Positions 36,922-46,412 of a DNA stretch of 64,000 nt are shown piece by piece. Source of the stretch: Methyloterricola oryzae (lineage in GTDB: Bacteria > Pseudomonadota > Gammaproteobacteria > Methylococcales > Methylococcaceae); NCBI RefSeq assembly GCF_000934725.1, contig NZ_JYNS01000006.1, positions 62,001 to 126,000 on the forward strand, in the 5' to 3' direction. The notes below the pieces were generated by a model. It saw only the letters and a program-made list of their open reading frames with translations. It ran no database searches and had not been told where the DNA came from. Each line of letters opens with the position of its first letter. Position 1 is the first letter of the stretch. A program made the translations under genes and the position numbers.

Positions 36922-38145
36922 TCACCTATTCAAATATTTCTTGATATTATACTTCTTGATACGGCGCAACCATGGCTTCGACTCGATAATGGCCTGAACG
37001 CCATTATCGAGCGCAGCTTTCAAATCATCCGGAGTGACGACTCTCGGCTCCAGCCCATATTCATTATCCCAACTAATAACCGCGGACAGAAGGTCTGGAT
37101 TCTTGTGAAGGGACGCAAATGTCAGATACTCGAGATAATCAACACCATATCCTTTCCAAAACCCGTTGTATGCCACACCACCATATAAATACGTCCCCAA
37201 ATTGATCCAATAATCTTTCGTTTTCGTCGATGAGAGCAACGATCTATCAAAAGTGAAATTGCCAGGCTCATCATACGATTTACAGGAGCTAGACTTTGGC
37301 ATTAATACTCGTATTCTCGGATCATGAACCTTGAGACCGAGCGAACGCAATAATTCTGGGGTAAGCACAACATCATCATCGAGCACAGAATGAATCGCAC
37401 TGCTTAACTCAATAGCCGAAAGCCACTTTGCAGCAAACGCATTGTTTATATCGAAAAAAACGAACTTATGAAAATCGGGCAAATAAACCTCCGCGACGTT
37501 GTGCGCACTCCTCAAAATCATGGACTCGCGCATATAAACCCCGGGGAAACTTGCGATACGACTTGGTAGCGCCAACCTATCTGCGACCAATCTCCTGAAT
37601 AATTCATGCGATGGCCCGCATAAGAGAGCGAGTGGAGCCTTCGACGTGAATAGCCTACCAATCGCCTTCTCGGCATCAGCATACCAATCCGCATCATTCC
37701 CGTCACAAAACACCATATTGGCCAACAAAAAATCAAATATACGAAGCACGTCGGAAGACACAGGCTCCGCTTTACTAAGTACAAGTACTTTTAACCTATG
37801 CTGCACATTAATTTTAAGATAATACTCACCGGGCCTGTTAAAAATGATCTGCTTTTGCCCATTGAGTATAGGTCTTGCTGGGTTAACGGACCGCCTATGC
37901 TCTCCAAAAATAGGCTCGAAAAAGGAAATGCTCTCGATACGCTCGGAAGAACTTATCGCTTCACCCGCATATAGGATTGGATATCCATTGCCGCCCAAGT
38001 CATAGGAAATTCCGTCTCCCTCCATAATAGACCCGCTCGCACTCCTCCCGAAAAATAGCAAAACAACGCAAAACCCAAGGAAGAGCCAAAGCCGCCCCCT
38101 CCCAGAGACTACAAAGTATTCGAAACCATGATCAGCGGTATTCAT
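36922..38145 (-). CDS. Membrane-anchored transglutaminase-like protein
   Basis: 407 residues, not recognised as a named family. One membrane segment near residues 19-33 is followed by a beta-rich stretch (to about 125) and then a region that fits a transglutaminase-like fold. C176 in L-L-C-G-P-S-H-E-L-F-R-R-L begins a helix, H215 lies in S-A-H-N-V-A-E-V-Y-L, and D232 lies in F-V-F-F-D-I-N. This order and spacing match the Cys-His-Asp triad of that superfamily. Location is probably periplasmic. Neighbours are GT2 and FkbM genes. It could modify or cross-link a glycan-associated amine, but this is not established. Confidence 0.55.
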   Translation of the reverse strand: MNTADHGFEYFVVSGRGRLWLFLGFCVVLLFFGRSASGSIMEGDGISYDLGGNGYPILYAGEAISSSERIESISFFEPIFGEHRRSVNPARPILNGQKQIIFNRPGEYYLKINVQHRLKVLVLSKAEPVSSDVLRIFDFLLANMVFCDGNDADWYADAEKAIGRLFTSKAPLALLCGPSHELFRRLVADRLALPSRIASFPGVYMRESMILRSAHNVAEVYLPDFHKFVFFDINNAFAAKWLSAIELSSAIHSVLDDDVVLTPELLRSLGLKVHDPRIRVLMPKSSSCKSYDEPGNFTFDRSLLSSTKTKDYWINLGTYLYGGVAYNGFWKGYGVDYLEYLTFASLHKNPDLLSAVISWDNEYGLEPRVVTPDDLKAALDNGVQAIIESKPWLRRIKKYNIKKYLNR

Positions 38146-38175
38146 ATTGCTTTGGTTCTTCGCCTTAGGGCTTTG

Positions 38176-39036
38176 CTAGACTGCGAATTTCGCAAGAACG
38201 TTTATGCTTCCCCCCTTAGGGATCAGTCGCGCCAACGCGACAGGATCGTCCGGCAACGGGCTTCCATCGCTCACGGAATAAAACCGGTATCCATGAGAAT
38301 GCAATATTCCAGTCAACTCCTGCAAAGTAGTCCCGCATTCCTGCAGCACATGAGGCGCAAGCTCCATAACAATCGATGGATGCCATCGCGACAGTGTTTC
38401 ACTACCTCCCTTCAACATATCGGACTCATGCCCATCAATATCCAGCTTTATGCAATCCACTCTATCGATTCCGATTGAGTTCACTACACTGTCTAAACAT
38501 CGAACTGCCGCCCCAGAGATCGGCATAAGTCGTCCTTGATGAACGCCATGTAGAGCCTCGTCATATTTCAATGGCCAGCTTGAATATAGCCCAGGTGTGT
38601 CCCGACTTTTCGATTCAGAGCCTACAAGCATCAATTGATTGCAGCTAATCTGCATCCGCAATTGTGGGTTAAGTTCGCAATTCTGCATCAGCTTAGAGAA
38701 CGCATAGTCGGTCGGTTCAAACGCAATTACCCTGCCCTCACTTCCGACCGCTTCCGCCAACAAAAGTGTATGGGCTCCAATGTTGGCGCCAATATCCAAA
38801 ACCACATCGCCCTTCTTGATGATACGCTGATAAGCGCGAACCGTTTCCGGCTCGAAACTCCCTAGCAACCAAATAGCAAAGTCAATCCCCTCACGCAAAT
38901 CGAGGCGCCACCTAATCCCAGCGCGGGTAACCTCCGTCAGGGGACCTTTTCCTAGAACGCTACGAAGCGTCATAACGACTGATTGAAGCACGCGCGCAAG
39001 CGCAATTTTTTGTTTTGTATTCAGGTAAAAAAGCAT
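38176..39036 (-). CDS. FkbM-family methyltransferase
   Basis: 286 residues. SAM motif I is V-V-L-D-I-G-A-N-I-G-A-H-T near residue 100, followed by V-I-A-F-E-P-T-D and the FkbM signature C-I-K-L-D-I-D-G-H-E near residue 205. FkbM enzymes methylate hydroxyl groups, often on sugars. The start is ATG 39036 with AAGG upstream. It lies 30 bases upstream of the transglutaminase-like gene and is probably co-transcribed. Likely target: a sugar hydroxyl of the polysaccharide (inference). Confidence 0.9.
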   Translation of the reverse strand: MLFYLNTKQKIALARVLQSVVMTLRSVLGKGPLTEVTRAGIRWRLDLREGIDFAIWLLGSFEPETVRAYQRIIKKGDVVLDIGANIGAHTLLLAEAVGSEGRVIAFEPTDYAFSKLMQNCELNPQLRMQISCNQLMLVGSESKSRDTPGLYSSWPLKYDEALHGVHQGRLMPISGAAVRCLDSVVNSIGIDRVDCIKLDIDGHESDMLKGGSETLSRWHPSIVMELAPHVLQECGTTLQELTGILHSHGYRFYSVSDGSPLPDDPVALARLIPKGGSINVLAKFAV

Positions 39037-39348
39037 CTTTCAGCCTTCTAATTATGGTAGGTGAACAGCCAAACTTTCATACGCGACCCACGCAAACTCT
39101 CGATACAAGGCGCCGGATTGAACACTAAGTTGGCGCTATAAGAAGTTCCAACAAAAGATTGAGAAAAACTCACACCCCCTCACAGGCGCCCCGGTTTTGC
39201 TCACATCTCAACATAAAATACTCCGCATTAGCCCCATGCATACTCAGAGGACGCTTATCTATGCCTTTCGTTTTACTCAACTCTGCACTGAGCGATTCGT
39301 CAGTTCCTCGTTGTCGGTATATCGCGTTGACTATGCTATTGTCACGCG
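39037..39348. other. Intergenic region, nothing definite
   Basis: 312 AT-rich bases between the FkbM gene and the 954-residue glycosyltransferase gene. Short frames of 70-80 codons exist on both strands but lack ribosome sites and family features. It probably holds the promoter of the FkbM unit; I see no clear -35/-10 pair. Confidence 0.4.
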
Positions 39349-42213
39349 CTAACCAGCAATCTCGGCAAGAACAAACCTCCACTGAGACAAGAATCGATCA
39401 TGGTTAAAGGTGTCCATAGCCGTTTCCCTTGAGGCCTTCCCCATACGCGTCGCTGACGCTGGATTTTTTAACAGGAAACGTAGCTGTTCTCCGGCCTCCT
39501 GTGGCTCGGTTGCGATAAATCCATTGACACCATCGCGGATAAACATATCAACATCATGATTCCTAGCGCTCACGGTAGCCAAGCCACACATCATCGCCTC
39601 ACCACGGGAGCGCGGCATTGGTGATCTTAGTGTTGGATTAAAGTAGATTGAGTATTGCCGAATTGCATCGACGTATGCTCTAAATCGGCATTGAGCATAT
39701 TCATTTCCTTTCCTCACATGCGGGAAGCTGGGCTCGTCAACCACAAGCCCCACCGGCTGCTGATCGGCTGAGAGGCTCTTTGTTGCCTCTTTGAAAAAGT
39801 AGTACCCCCGATAATAAGGGCGCTCCTTCATGCTTCGCCCCAAGGTCAATATTCCTTTTTCTCGGGTAGCTTCGGGAAATTCGGTTGGATCAAATCCTTG
39901 CCAGATCACCCGCGAATTTTTGAACCGCCATTCTTTCTCAGCCTGATGGGAATTACAAATAATCAATGTATCATCCATAAAGTCGACAAGCCGTTGCCTA
40001 GACTCCTCAATTTCATGACATAAATCGGGGCCATCGTAAAACGAGTGATACATGCCCCGAAACTGAACAGTACCATGACAGACCGCGACCTTCGGTAAAG
40101 GAATATTCTCCATGAAGTACCTAAACGATGCCCCCCAGTTCTCGGATAAAACACCGTTTGTATTCTGCCAGTCGAGCACATTTTCATCAAAATGCAACAG
40201 CACGGCATCGTACGCCCGAAAGTCAACTTTATCCAATTCCACAAACGCCGCGTTGGCGGGCAGAGCACGATAGTTGTAGTCCCATTGTTCGGTAAACCCG
40301 GTAAGCGGAATATCCTTTGACCGCGCCAGATCGAAGCGATGGCCAAGCTTGTAGATTTCATACTGGTGGGATGGATGCCACCTATAGGTCAGTAATCTGA
40401 GTGGCCGTTGCTTCTTGATGCTGAACCGCGGCAATTCCGGTTTCGTCAGTCGTTCGCGCAGTTGGACGGTATTTTCCGTGGGCTCACAATGGTGAGCTGC
40501 GAGCCAATTTTCCAGGCGGCTATGGGTAAACAATACCCAGCGTCTCGCGACAAGTTCAAGATCTGGATGCTTTGACAGAAGGCGAGCAAAATTGCGTTCC
40601 GATCGAACCGGCAATTTAGACGGTTCAGAATTCGGTGGATGGGAAATGTGCACCGTGAACGCGTGTGGATTACAAAAAATGCGTGCGCCCTGCCTATAGA
40701 ACTGGACCCCCAGATCTATATCCTCCCAACCAAATCCGGATTCTGGATCGCGCGAGTATCCAAAGTCTTCATCGAACCTCACCCGATCGAGCCAGGTTCG
40801 TTTGAAGGAAAGGTTGCGGGTAATGCAGTTTAGGAATCCATGATAGTTGATTGGATCTTGCAGGTCAGCCTGACTCAAGACCAAATTTACGTCACGTCCC
40901 AATTCGGCGATCTTGAGCTTTGCTGGGGTTGACCCTGTCTCAATGTTATACGGCCCGACAACAACGTCGGCATTCTGAATGGCATGTGCGAATGCATGTT
41001 CGGTCAAGAAGGCACGATTAGGGATGCAGTCGCAATCCATTACGAATACTATGTCGCCATTAGCTTGGGACATGCCAATATTCCGAGATGCACAATTGCC
41101 GAGGTTTTCACTATTCCGGTGCAAGCGCCAAACAACGGGTTGGAACGATGCCGGCCGAAGGCTACTACCAGCATCTATCGATTGGCTGAAAACTTCCAAC
41201 GATTGATCTGGGCTCGAATCCTCAACAGCTATAACCTCAACGGCCCCAGGAAAGTCCTGGCCACATATCGCTTGCACGAATTCAGGTATTTCTTGCTCTT
41301 TCTTGTAGAGTAATGTGACAACGCTAACACTAGGAATTATTCCTAGATCTGATACATCAAGGACTTCTATCTGGGAGTCTTGTGCACACAATACATTGAT
41401 AAATCCGTTAGTTTGGATCGGCCATGTCGTAAAACTCACTTCTATCCTACGTAGGTCGCTTTGGCGTCCGTGATTGCGTCGCTCACTCCTGTCCATAAGT
41501 TTGAACAAACTAAGCCACGAAGGTTTATCCGTCGTTTCCGTAGGATCTAGCTGATTAAGGTCGACCCGCAATACCCCATCAGGAGTGTTATATGGAATGC
41601 GGCATTCCGACGATCCAAGAAAATGCCGCATGCCCTCGCCCTTTTCGTAAAAACATATTCGGGCACGAGCTGGCACAGAGGATGAAATTGGGAACTTCAA
41701 GGCAATGGGGTTGTTTCGTGCACTGAGAAATTCAAACGTTAGAGTTTGACCGCACTCGAAAACCTGCGTTGAAAAGCCCGCCTTGTTACGTGGGTGCCGT
41801 GAAATGAGGTGGCCATCCTCAAAATATTCCAGGTAAAACCAAGGCTTAATCAACCGAACCCGTGAATTTGACGTGAATAACAAAGTGGCCCACCACGGTA
41901 TCGAACGACGTTCATTACTCCCGACGAATCCATAGATGTTTTCGCTCAACTGCTTGAAGCCGCATTTTGCTGCGATCTTGGCCAGCGCCCTGATTAGCAC
42001 AAGGCGCGATACTTCAACACTAACCAGCACAAGCCTCGCCGGCTGGGGTACCTCGGTGTACAATACATTGGTGGCATGAAATACGCGTTCCCAACGTGTC
42101 CAGATATTATCAGCGTCCAGGTTCATAGATAAAAAAGATGGTCGTTGAACTGCACCTCCATCATTGTCTGGCCGCGGAGTACCGACCAGTTCCAGGTAAA
42201 TCACGTGGTGCAT
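39349..42213 (-). CDS. Two-domain GT2/GT4 glycosyltransferase
   Basis: 954 residues from ATG 42213; the frame opens at TTG 42249. The first ~290 residues are not recognised (mixed alpha/beta, then beta-rich). A GT2 domain follows (P-S-V-S-V-V-T-L-L-Y-K-K, D-S-S-P-D-Q-S, metal site V-M-D-C-D-C-I-P, acceptor motif G-W-E-D-I-D-L-G). The last ~350 residues form a GT4-like domain (V-I-W-Q-G-F-D-P, P-R-S-R-G-E-A-M-M-C-G-L-A-T-V). Such pairs can add two different linkages. It is followed 96 bases on by no same-strand gene end, so it may have its own promoter near 42250. Confidence 0.85.
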   Translation of the reverse strand: MHHVIYLELVGTPRPDNDGGAVQRPSFLSMNLDADNIWTRWERVFHATNVLYTEVPQPARLVLVSVEVSRLVLIRALAKIAAKCGFKQLSENIYGFVGSNERRSIPWWATLLFTSNSRVRLIKPWFYLEYFEDGHLISRHPRNKAGFSTQVFECGQTLTFEFLSARNNPIALKFPISSSVPARARICFYEKGEGMRHFLGSSECRIPYNTPDGVLRVDLNQLDPTETTDKPSWLSLFKLMDRSERRNHGRQSDLRRIEVSFTTWPIQTNGFINVLCAQDSQIEVLDVSDLGIIPSVSVVTLLYKKEQEIPEFVQAICGQDFPGAVEVIAVEDSSPDQSLEVFSQSIDAGSSLRPASFQPVVWRLHRNSENLGNCASRNIGMSQANGDIVFVMDCDCIPNRAFLTEHAFAHAIQNADVVVGPYNIETGSTPAKLKIAELGRDVNLVLSQADLQDPINYHGFLNCITRNLSFKRTWLDRVRFDEDFGYSRDPESGFGWEDIDLGVQFYRQGARIFCNPHAFTVHISHPPNSEPSKLPVRSERNFARLLSKHPDLELVARRWVLFTHSRLENWLAAHHCEPTENTVQLRERLTKPELPRFSIKKQRPLRLLTYRWHPSHQYEIYKLGHRFDLARSKDIPLTGFTEQWDYNYRALPANAAFVELDKVDFRAYDAVLLHFDENVLDWQNTNGVLSENWGASFRYFMENIPLPKVAVCHGTVQFRGMYHSFYDGPDLCHEIEESRQRLVDFMDDTLIICNSHQAEKEWRFKNSRVIWQGFDPTEFPEATREKGILTLGRSMKERPYYRGYYFFKEATKSLSADQQPVGLVVDEPSFPHVRKGNEYAQCRFRAYVDAIRQYSIYFNPTLRSPMPRSRGEAMMCGLATVSARNHDVDMFIRDGVNGFIATEPQEAGEQLRFLLKNPASATRMGKASRETAMDTFNHDRFLSQWRFVLAEIAG

Positions 42214-42309
42214 TAATATAGAAGAATCTTGCTTTGAGCCGTGCCTCAACTGGGGGAAAATACGAAATATGCGCTCACGGCTCCTCAGCCCAAAAAAAGA
42301 AATTTACTT

Positions 42310-43338
42310 TCAGCCGTCCACATCGCACTCCCCGGGCGAGGCTTTCGGACTTTTCGCGATATATAGCCATCCTCCAAGAATCCCCCAAACCGCAAAGGCC
42401 AAGAAGAACAGCACCGAATAGACAATAGCTTGTTCTTTACCAATTCCGACGCCTTGTCCGGAAGTCTTGCCGAAAAGCCCGAAAAGCACGACAAAGGCAC
42501 CCTCCCTTACTCCATGCCCCCCAATGCTTATTGGCACGGTCGCAACGAAGATAGCAATTGTCAAAATCAACACAAGGGAAAGCGAATCAAGTTGGAGATC
42601 CATCGCAAGGCCAAGAAGGATGCCAACCGCGCACACAAGGATATATGTGACGATCCCGTAGGCGCCTGCCAGCAAGGAATCCTTGAGCGCTCTACCATGT
42701 TGATGAAATCCTTTGATCAGCAACTCAATGATGTGCCGGTTAGGAATCCTTTCCCATAAGCTTGGACATACCCGACGGAAGAAATCAGGCGGTGTTAATG
42801 CAAGAAGTCCGACGCCGAACACCACCGCGCCTAGCATGGCAAGCAGCCAATAGCTAATGCCCATTAACTCGGAGCTCGCCGACAGGTTACTTAATTGAGC
42901 GACTATCGAAATCAGAGCACCAATGGCCATCACCACAATACCGACAAGCCGGTCCATTAGAACAGATAATGCGACGTAGGTTTTTTTACTGGGAGCGTAA
43001 CGCACCGCATAAATAGTCTTGATAACATCTCCGCCTACTGCACCTGGCATGAACAGATTGAAAAACTGGCTTATCAAGATAAGACTAAAGGCAGACGCTA
43101 GGGCGATATCGATCGTCTGTACCTTCAACAAGTACCACCACCTTACGCTGCTAACAAATTGAGCTGACCCGCCGACCATCAAGGCAGCTAAAATCCAGGC
43201 CGGATTGACTGTGCTCCAAATTGCGGCGAAGACAGCCCAGTCAACCTTTGACGACAAAAAACCGAGAAGGCTAATAGTGACGGCGACTTTAAGCAATCTA
43301 ACGGCACTGCCTTTTAGATCGTTTCTAGAGATGGCCAT
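42310..43338 (-). CDS. Lysylphosphatidylglycerol-synthase TM-region/flippase-like membrane protein
   Basis: 342 residues with about eight membrane segments. It has the PF03706 pattern: R-W-W-Y-L-L near residue 68, L-F-M-P-G-A-V-G-G-D-V-I-K near residue 96, and D-R-L-V-G near residue 128, then P-I-S-I-G-G-H-G-V-R-E near the C-terminus. In LPG synthase this part flips the lipid; free-standing members in glycan loci are suspected to move lipid-linked sugars or glycolipids. It precedes the GT2/GT4 gene on the same strand. Confidence 0.85.
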   Translation of the reverse strand: MAISRNDLKGSAVRLLKVAVTISLLGFLSSKVDWAVFAAIWSTVNPAWILAALMVGGSAQFVSSVRWWYLLKVQTIDIALASAFSLILISQFFNLFMPGAVGGDVIKTIYAVRYAPSKKTYVALSVLMDRLVGIVVMAIGALISIVAQLSNLSASSELMGISYWLLAMLGAVVFGVGLLALTPPDFFRRVCPSLWERIPNRHIIELLIKGFHQHGRALKDSLLAGAYGIVTYILVCAVGILLGLAMDLQLDSLSLVLILTIAIFVATVPISIGGHGVREGAFVVLFGLFGKTSGQGVGIGKEQAIVYSVLFFLAFAVWGILGGWLYIAKSPKASPGECDVDG

Positions 43339-44108
43339 AGGAATCTATTATGTCTTTCCCAAAGAGAGACGCGTCACTCCTTCTGGTAAGGAAGTGGAGA
43401 CCAATATTATCTCTTTTGCGCAAAGAGGTTAGTGCATTAATTTTTCTTGAGTTCATTACTTAAAGCGACTTTCTGTTCAGGGGGAAGTGGCAATTAGATC
43501 TACGCGAAGATGAACCAAACAGCAGTTAAGGAAGGGTCAGCAAGCAATAGCTTGGTCCTTGGCAAGAATTCGCTAAGGGCATCGTAACAGCAAGCTAGAG
43601 CACGCCGATTCCTCAAAATTCACTGTTTGAATTCCGCCACATTTCGTCGGGCTATCGCTCATTCGTACTTGCCACGCGTGGACAACCTTGGCTAAGCGGC
43701 AAAAACTGACTCACGCACGACAACTTCGCCTGTCACCACAACGCCACACCGGTCCAATTTTCGGCTCCGCACAGTACCTTGCAGATCGCTCAAATTGCGC
43801 GACGGCCACCACAGACGCGGGTCTTCCTAGTTAAAAAATGCTCAGAAAAGGCCCATCCCGCAGCTTTCTTTCCATATCTCAAAAGTTTATAGTTCACAAG
43901 GTGATTTATAGCATCCTAGAATTGCCGACTATCGCCAAAATCAGCAATTTCCTTCACGCGATTGCCCTGCGAGTTCTATCCGGAATGCATATCAGAAGTT
44001 ACATTATTGATCAAATAGCGGCACCATTCGTGCGACGCCGGCTGACTAACTTGTGACAAATTCCATGCTCAGTACGACGTCACGTCCCTGTCAATCGCAT
44101 ACAGACAT
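43339..44108. other. Long intergenic region with a possible gene remnant
   Basis: 770 bases without a convincing gene between the flippase-like gene and the 761-residue membrane protein gene. A plus-strand frame of 72 codons (43838-44056) begins with a helical, basic stretch (K-F-I-V-H-K-V-I-Y-S-I-L-E-L-P). This resembles the lead-in of some class I methyltransferases, but it stops before any SAM motif. It may be a remnant or chance. No transposase fragment or repeat is seen. Confidence 0.35.
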
Positions 44109-46394
44109 CTAGAGTTCAATTAGCTTTTTTATTACCGAATAACTCGTACCGGCGAACCCCAGGGCTTCGTTAGGGTCGACACAAGCTAACACAAGTCGGT
44201 CGCCTTTGGGCATTTCGCCCTTCCAGACCAGATAACGTACCCGCCCACCGAGTGAGTTGCCGCTACGATCAATACCGTGAATTAGGAGGGTTGGAGGTTC
44301 AGTGTCTCTGAAATCATCAGCGTACCAGTCATTTGGCAACCCTTCGCGCACCCGCGACGCATCAACACGCAACGGCATGATCGATGACTTGCCCGAGTTT
44401 AGAATTCCGAAACTGATTGACTCCTTATCCAAACGAAGTAAATTCGTTTCATATGGCGATTCGCACGACTGTGGAACCCGCAATGGTAATAATTTTGCGA
44501 ATCCTAGAGCTTGCGTGTGCGGCAAAAGAGTCGTCAATACGATAAACCCTCCTAACCATGTAGCGAGTGAACTACAAAATCGTTCCCCGGAGATGAACAT
44601 GCGCTTCTCCAGGTACGGTGTCTGAGTCAATCGTGCTCCTCGCAATGGAAATCCTTTCATCACTGCCACGGCCCCGACCGCAACGAGAACCACCCGGCCG
44701 CCGATAGTTGCCGCGAATATCCGCTCTCCGCCATCAGCAAACAGCAACGGCCCCACCAGGATTTCTGGAATGCAAATAGCCAGTAACAAGCTAGCCCAAG
44801 ACGCCCGCCATTGCTTGATACACACATAGAATCCACATAAAAAAAGAAAGCAGACAAGAGCCCCAACCGGACCCTCGAACCCGAGACTGGCCATCTCAGG
44901 AATATATCGCTGAATCTCACGCCAATACGTTGCTAACAGCACCCCTGGCTGTTCCTGAATATTTTGCAAAGCAATCCGGTAGATGGCCCTAAAGGCCACC
45001 GATTCAGGAGTTTTGGCGTCAAAAAGTTCGGGATGGTCAGCATACGCCTCTGCCCATGTCTCGCCCCCCTTCGACAGTCGGTAAAGCGTGGTGGAAAAAT
45101 TTCCGAATGTCGCTGAACTGTCACGCCCTTGCAAAAATAGCAACAGCCATTGCCATGCAAACCCTGAGACTAAGGCCACTAATAGGCCGAATGCTCCCGC
45201 TATTAGCTTTCGATGCTTATGCCATAAGACCCACATCGCCCATAGAAAAAGTGACGGAATAACGACCATTGCCCCCGCTCGCGCGACCAGCGCCAGGCTC
45301 ATGAACGCAAGCCCGAGGAAAATCTGGCGGCGGGAAGCTACCATACTTCCGGAAACAAGCAATGAAATCGCACAACACCCGAATGCCATCCCCGGTACCT
45401 CAGTCATAACCACACCGAACGCGTACTGCGATGCGAATACAAAAAGCAAGCAGTACACTAAAACGGCGCCAAACCGGCCAGTCCAAGGGTAGTATGCCAC
45501 TGAGAGCGACGCTATCGATAAGGAAACTATTATGGATTGTGCGAGAAGAGTCGCCCAAAAATTCCAGCCCGTCACACTCAGCAACGTAGAAAGCATGCTC
45601 GGATAAATAACCCGTCGCCCGCACCAGTCTGCGATATTAGATGCCCAGATCGCTTTTCCGTCTTGGAGTAGAACGGCACACTGCCAGTAGTTATTTGCGT
45701 CACTAACCGGAAGAAACCCGGAAATCCCCAACCAGTCACTATTGCCTGAGTACCATTGATAACCAAGTGAAACGACACCCGTGATGATTGCACCTCCGGT
45801 CACGAGGGCGAGCGATGTTCCAGATATATGTACCCTCCGGATCCCCGTCGTTGCGCAAATCAGCACCGAATGCCGGAAACCGGAACTAACCATCCATCCC
45901 AGAAAAAGCAATAAACCACTACAAGCCCATAATCCCGGGATCACCCTCGCAACGCCATGAACTGTATAACGATATCCATTACTACGGGGATCGCTCCCGT
46001 CGGAGCTGGAGAAGTAAAGCTCACGGTTCCAATGCTGGAAGGCGCCCTTGCCAATTCGCCTGATTTTTTCATGACTCCTGTGCGCCGGGCCCAGTTCACG
46101 ACCTTCCTCGAACAACCTCAGCGTGGAGGCGGTTCCCCTACGACCGTCGTCTCCCCGGAATTCATACGGAAAAGTAACTGTGTCACGAATTCCAACGGTA
46201 AAGGCATGCCCTTCAAGGTGAGATATTTTTTTGGCTTTTAGAGTTAGCTCTATATTGGGCGCGGCAAATTCCGCGATGCCTAAAAATACGAATAAGGTAA
46301 CCGCGACAACAAGCGATAAGGCTTTTAACGATTCGCCCAGGCTCAGGCCGGGCCGCATCCGCAAATCAAGGAAGCGCAACCAAAAAGAATTCAT
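44109..46394 (-). CDS. Polytopic GT-C-like membrane protein with one GxGRFxxW module
   Basis: 761 residues. A membrane helix (26-44) is followed by the module (about 55-145; core 94-143 with L-G-P-A-H...I-R-R-I-G-K-G-A-F-Q-H-W and S-D-G-S-D-P-R-S-N-G) and about ten further membrane segments. In the first loop after the module, V-S-D-A-N-N-Y-W and R-R-V-I-Y-P-S precede M-T-E-V-P-G, a layout like GT-C glycosyltransferases that use polyprenyl-linked sugars. A soluble C-terminal domain (about 640-761) ends the protein. It is a paralogue of the 931-residue product just upstream, 18 bases away. The GT-C role is inference. Confidence 0.65.
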   Translation of the reverse strand: MNSFWLRFLDLRMRPGLSLGESLKALSLVVAVTLFVFLGIAEFAAPNIELTLKAKKISHLEGHAFTVGIRDTVTFPYEFRGDDGRRGTASTLRLFEEGRELGPAHRSHEKIRRIGKGAFQHWNRELYFSSSDGSDPRSNGYRYTVHGVARVIPGLWACSGLLLFLGWMVSSGFRHSVLICATTGIRRVHISGTSLALVTGGAIITGVVSLGYQWYSGNSDWLGISGFLPVSDANNYWQCAVLLQDGKAIWASNIADWCGRRVIYPSMLSTLLSVTGWNFWATLLAQSIIVSLSIASLSVAYYPWTGRFGAVLVYCLLFVFASQYAFGVVMTEVPGMAFGCCAISLLVSGSMVASRRQIFLGLAFMSLALVARAGAMVVIPSLFLWAMWVLWHKHRKLIAGAFGLLVALVSGFAWQWLLLFLQGRDSSATFGNFSTTLYRLSKGGETWAEAYADHPELFDAKTPESVAFRAIYRIALQNIQEQPGVLLATYWREIQRYIPEMASLGFEGPVGALVCFLFLCGFYVCIKQWRASWASLLLAICIPEILVGPLLFADGGERIFAATIGGRVVLVAVGAVAVMKGFPLRGARLTQTPYLEKRMFISGERFCSSLATWLGGFIVLTTLLPHTQALGFAKLLPLRVPQSCESPYETNLLRLDKESISFGILNSGKSSIMPLRVDASRVREGLPNDWYADDFRDTEPPTLLIHGIDRSGNSLGGRVRYLVWKGEMPKGDRLVLACVDPNEALGFAGTSYSVIKKLIEL

Positions 46395-46412
46395 TTCGAA
46401 CTCAGCCGGTTA

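Noticed and set aside
39159-39407. Short frames on both strands in the gap before the GT2/GT4 gene
   Set aside because: They overlap each other or the neighbouring gene and show no coding features.
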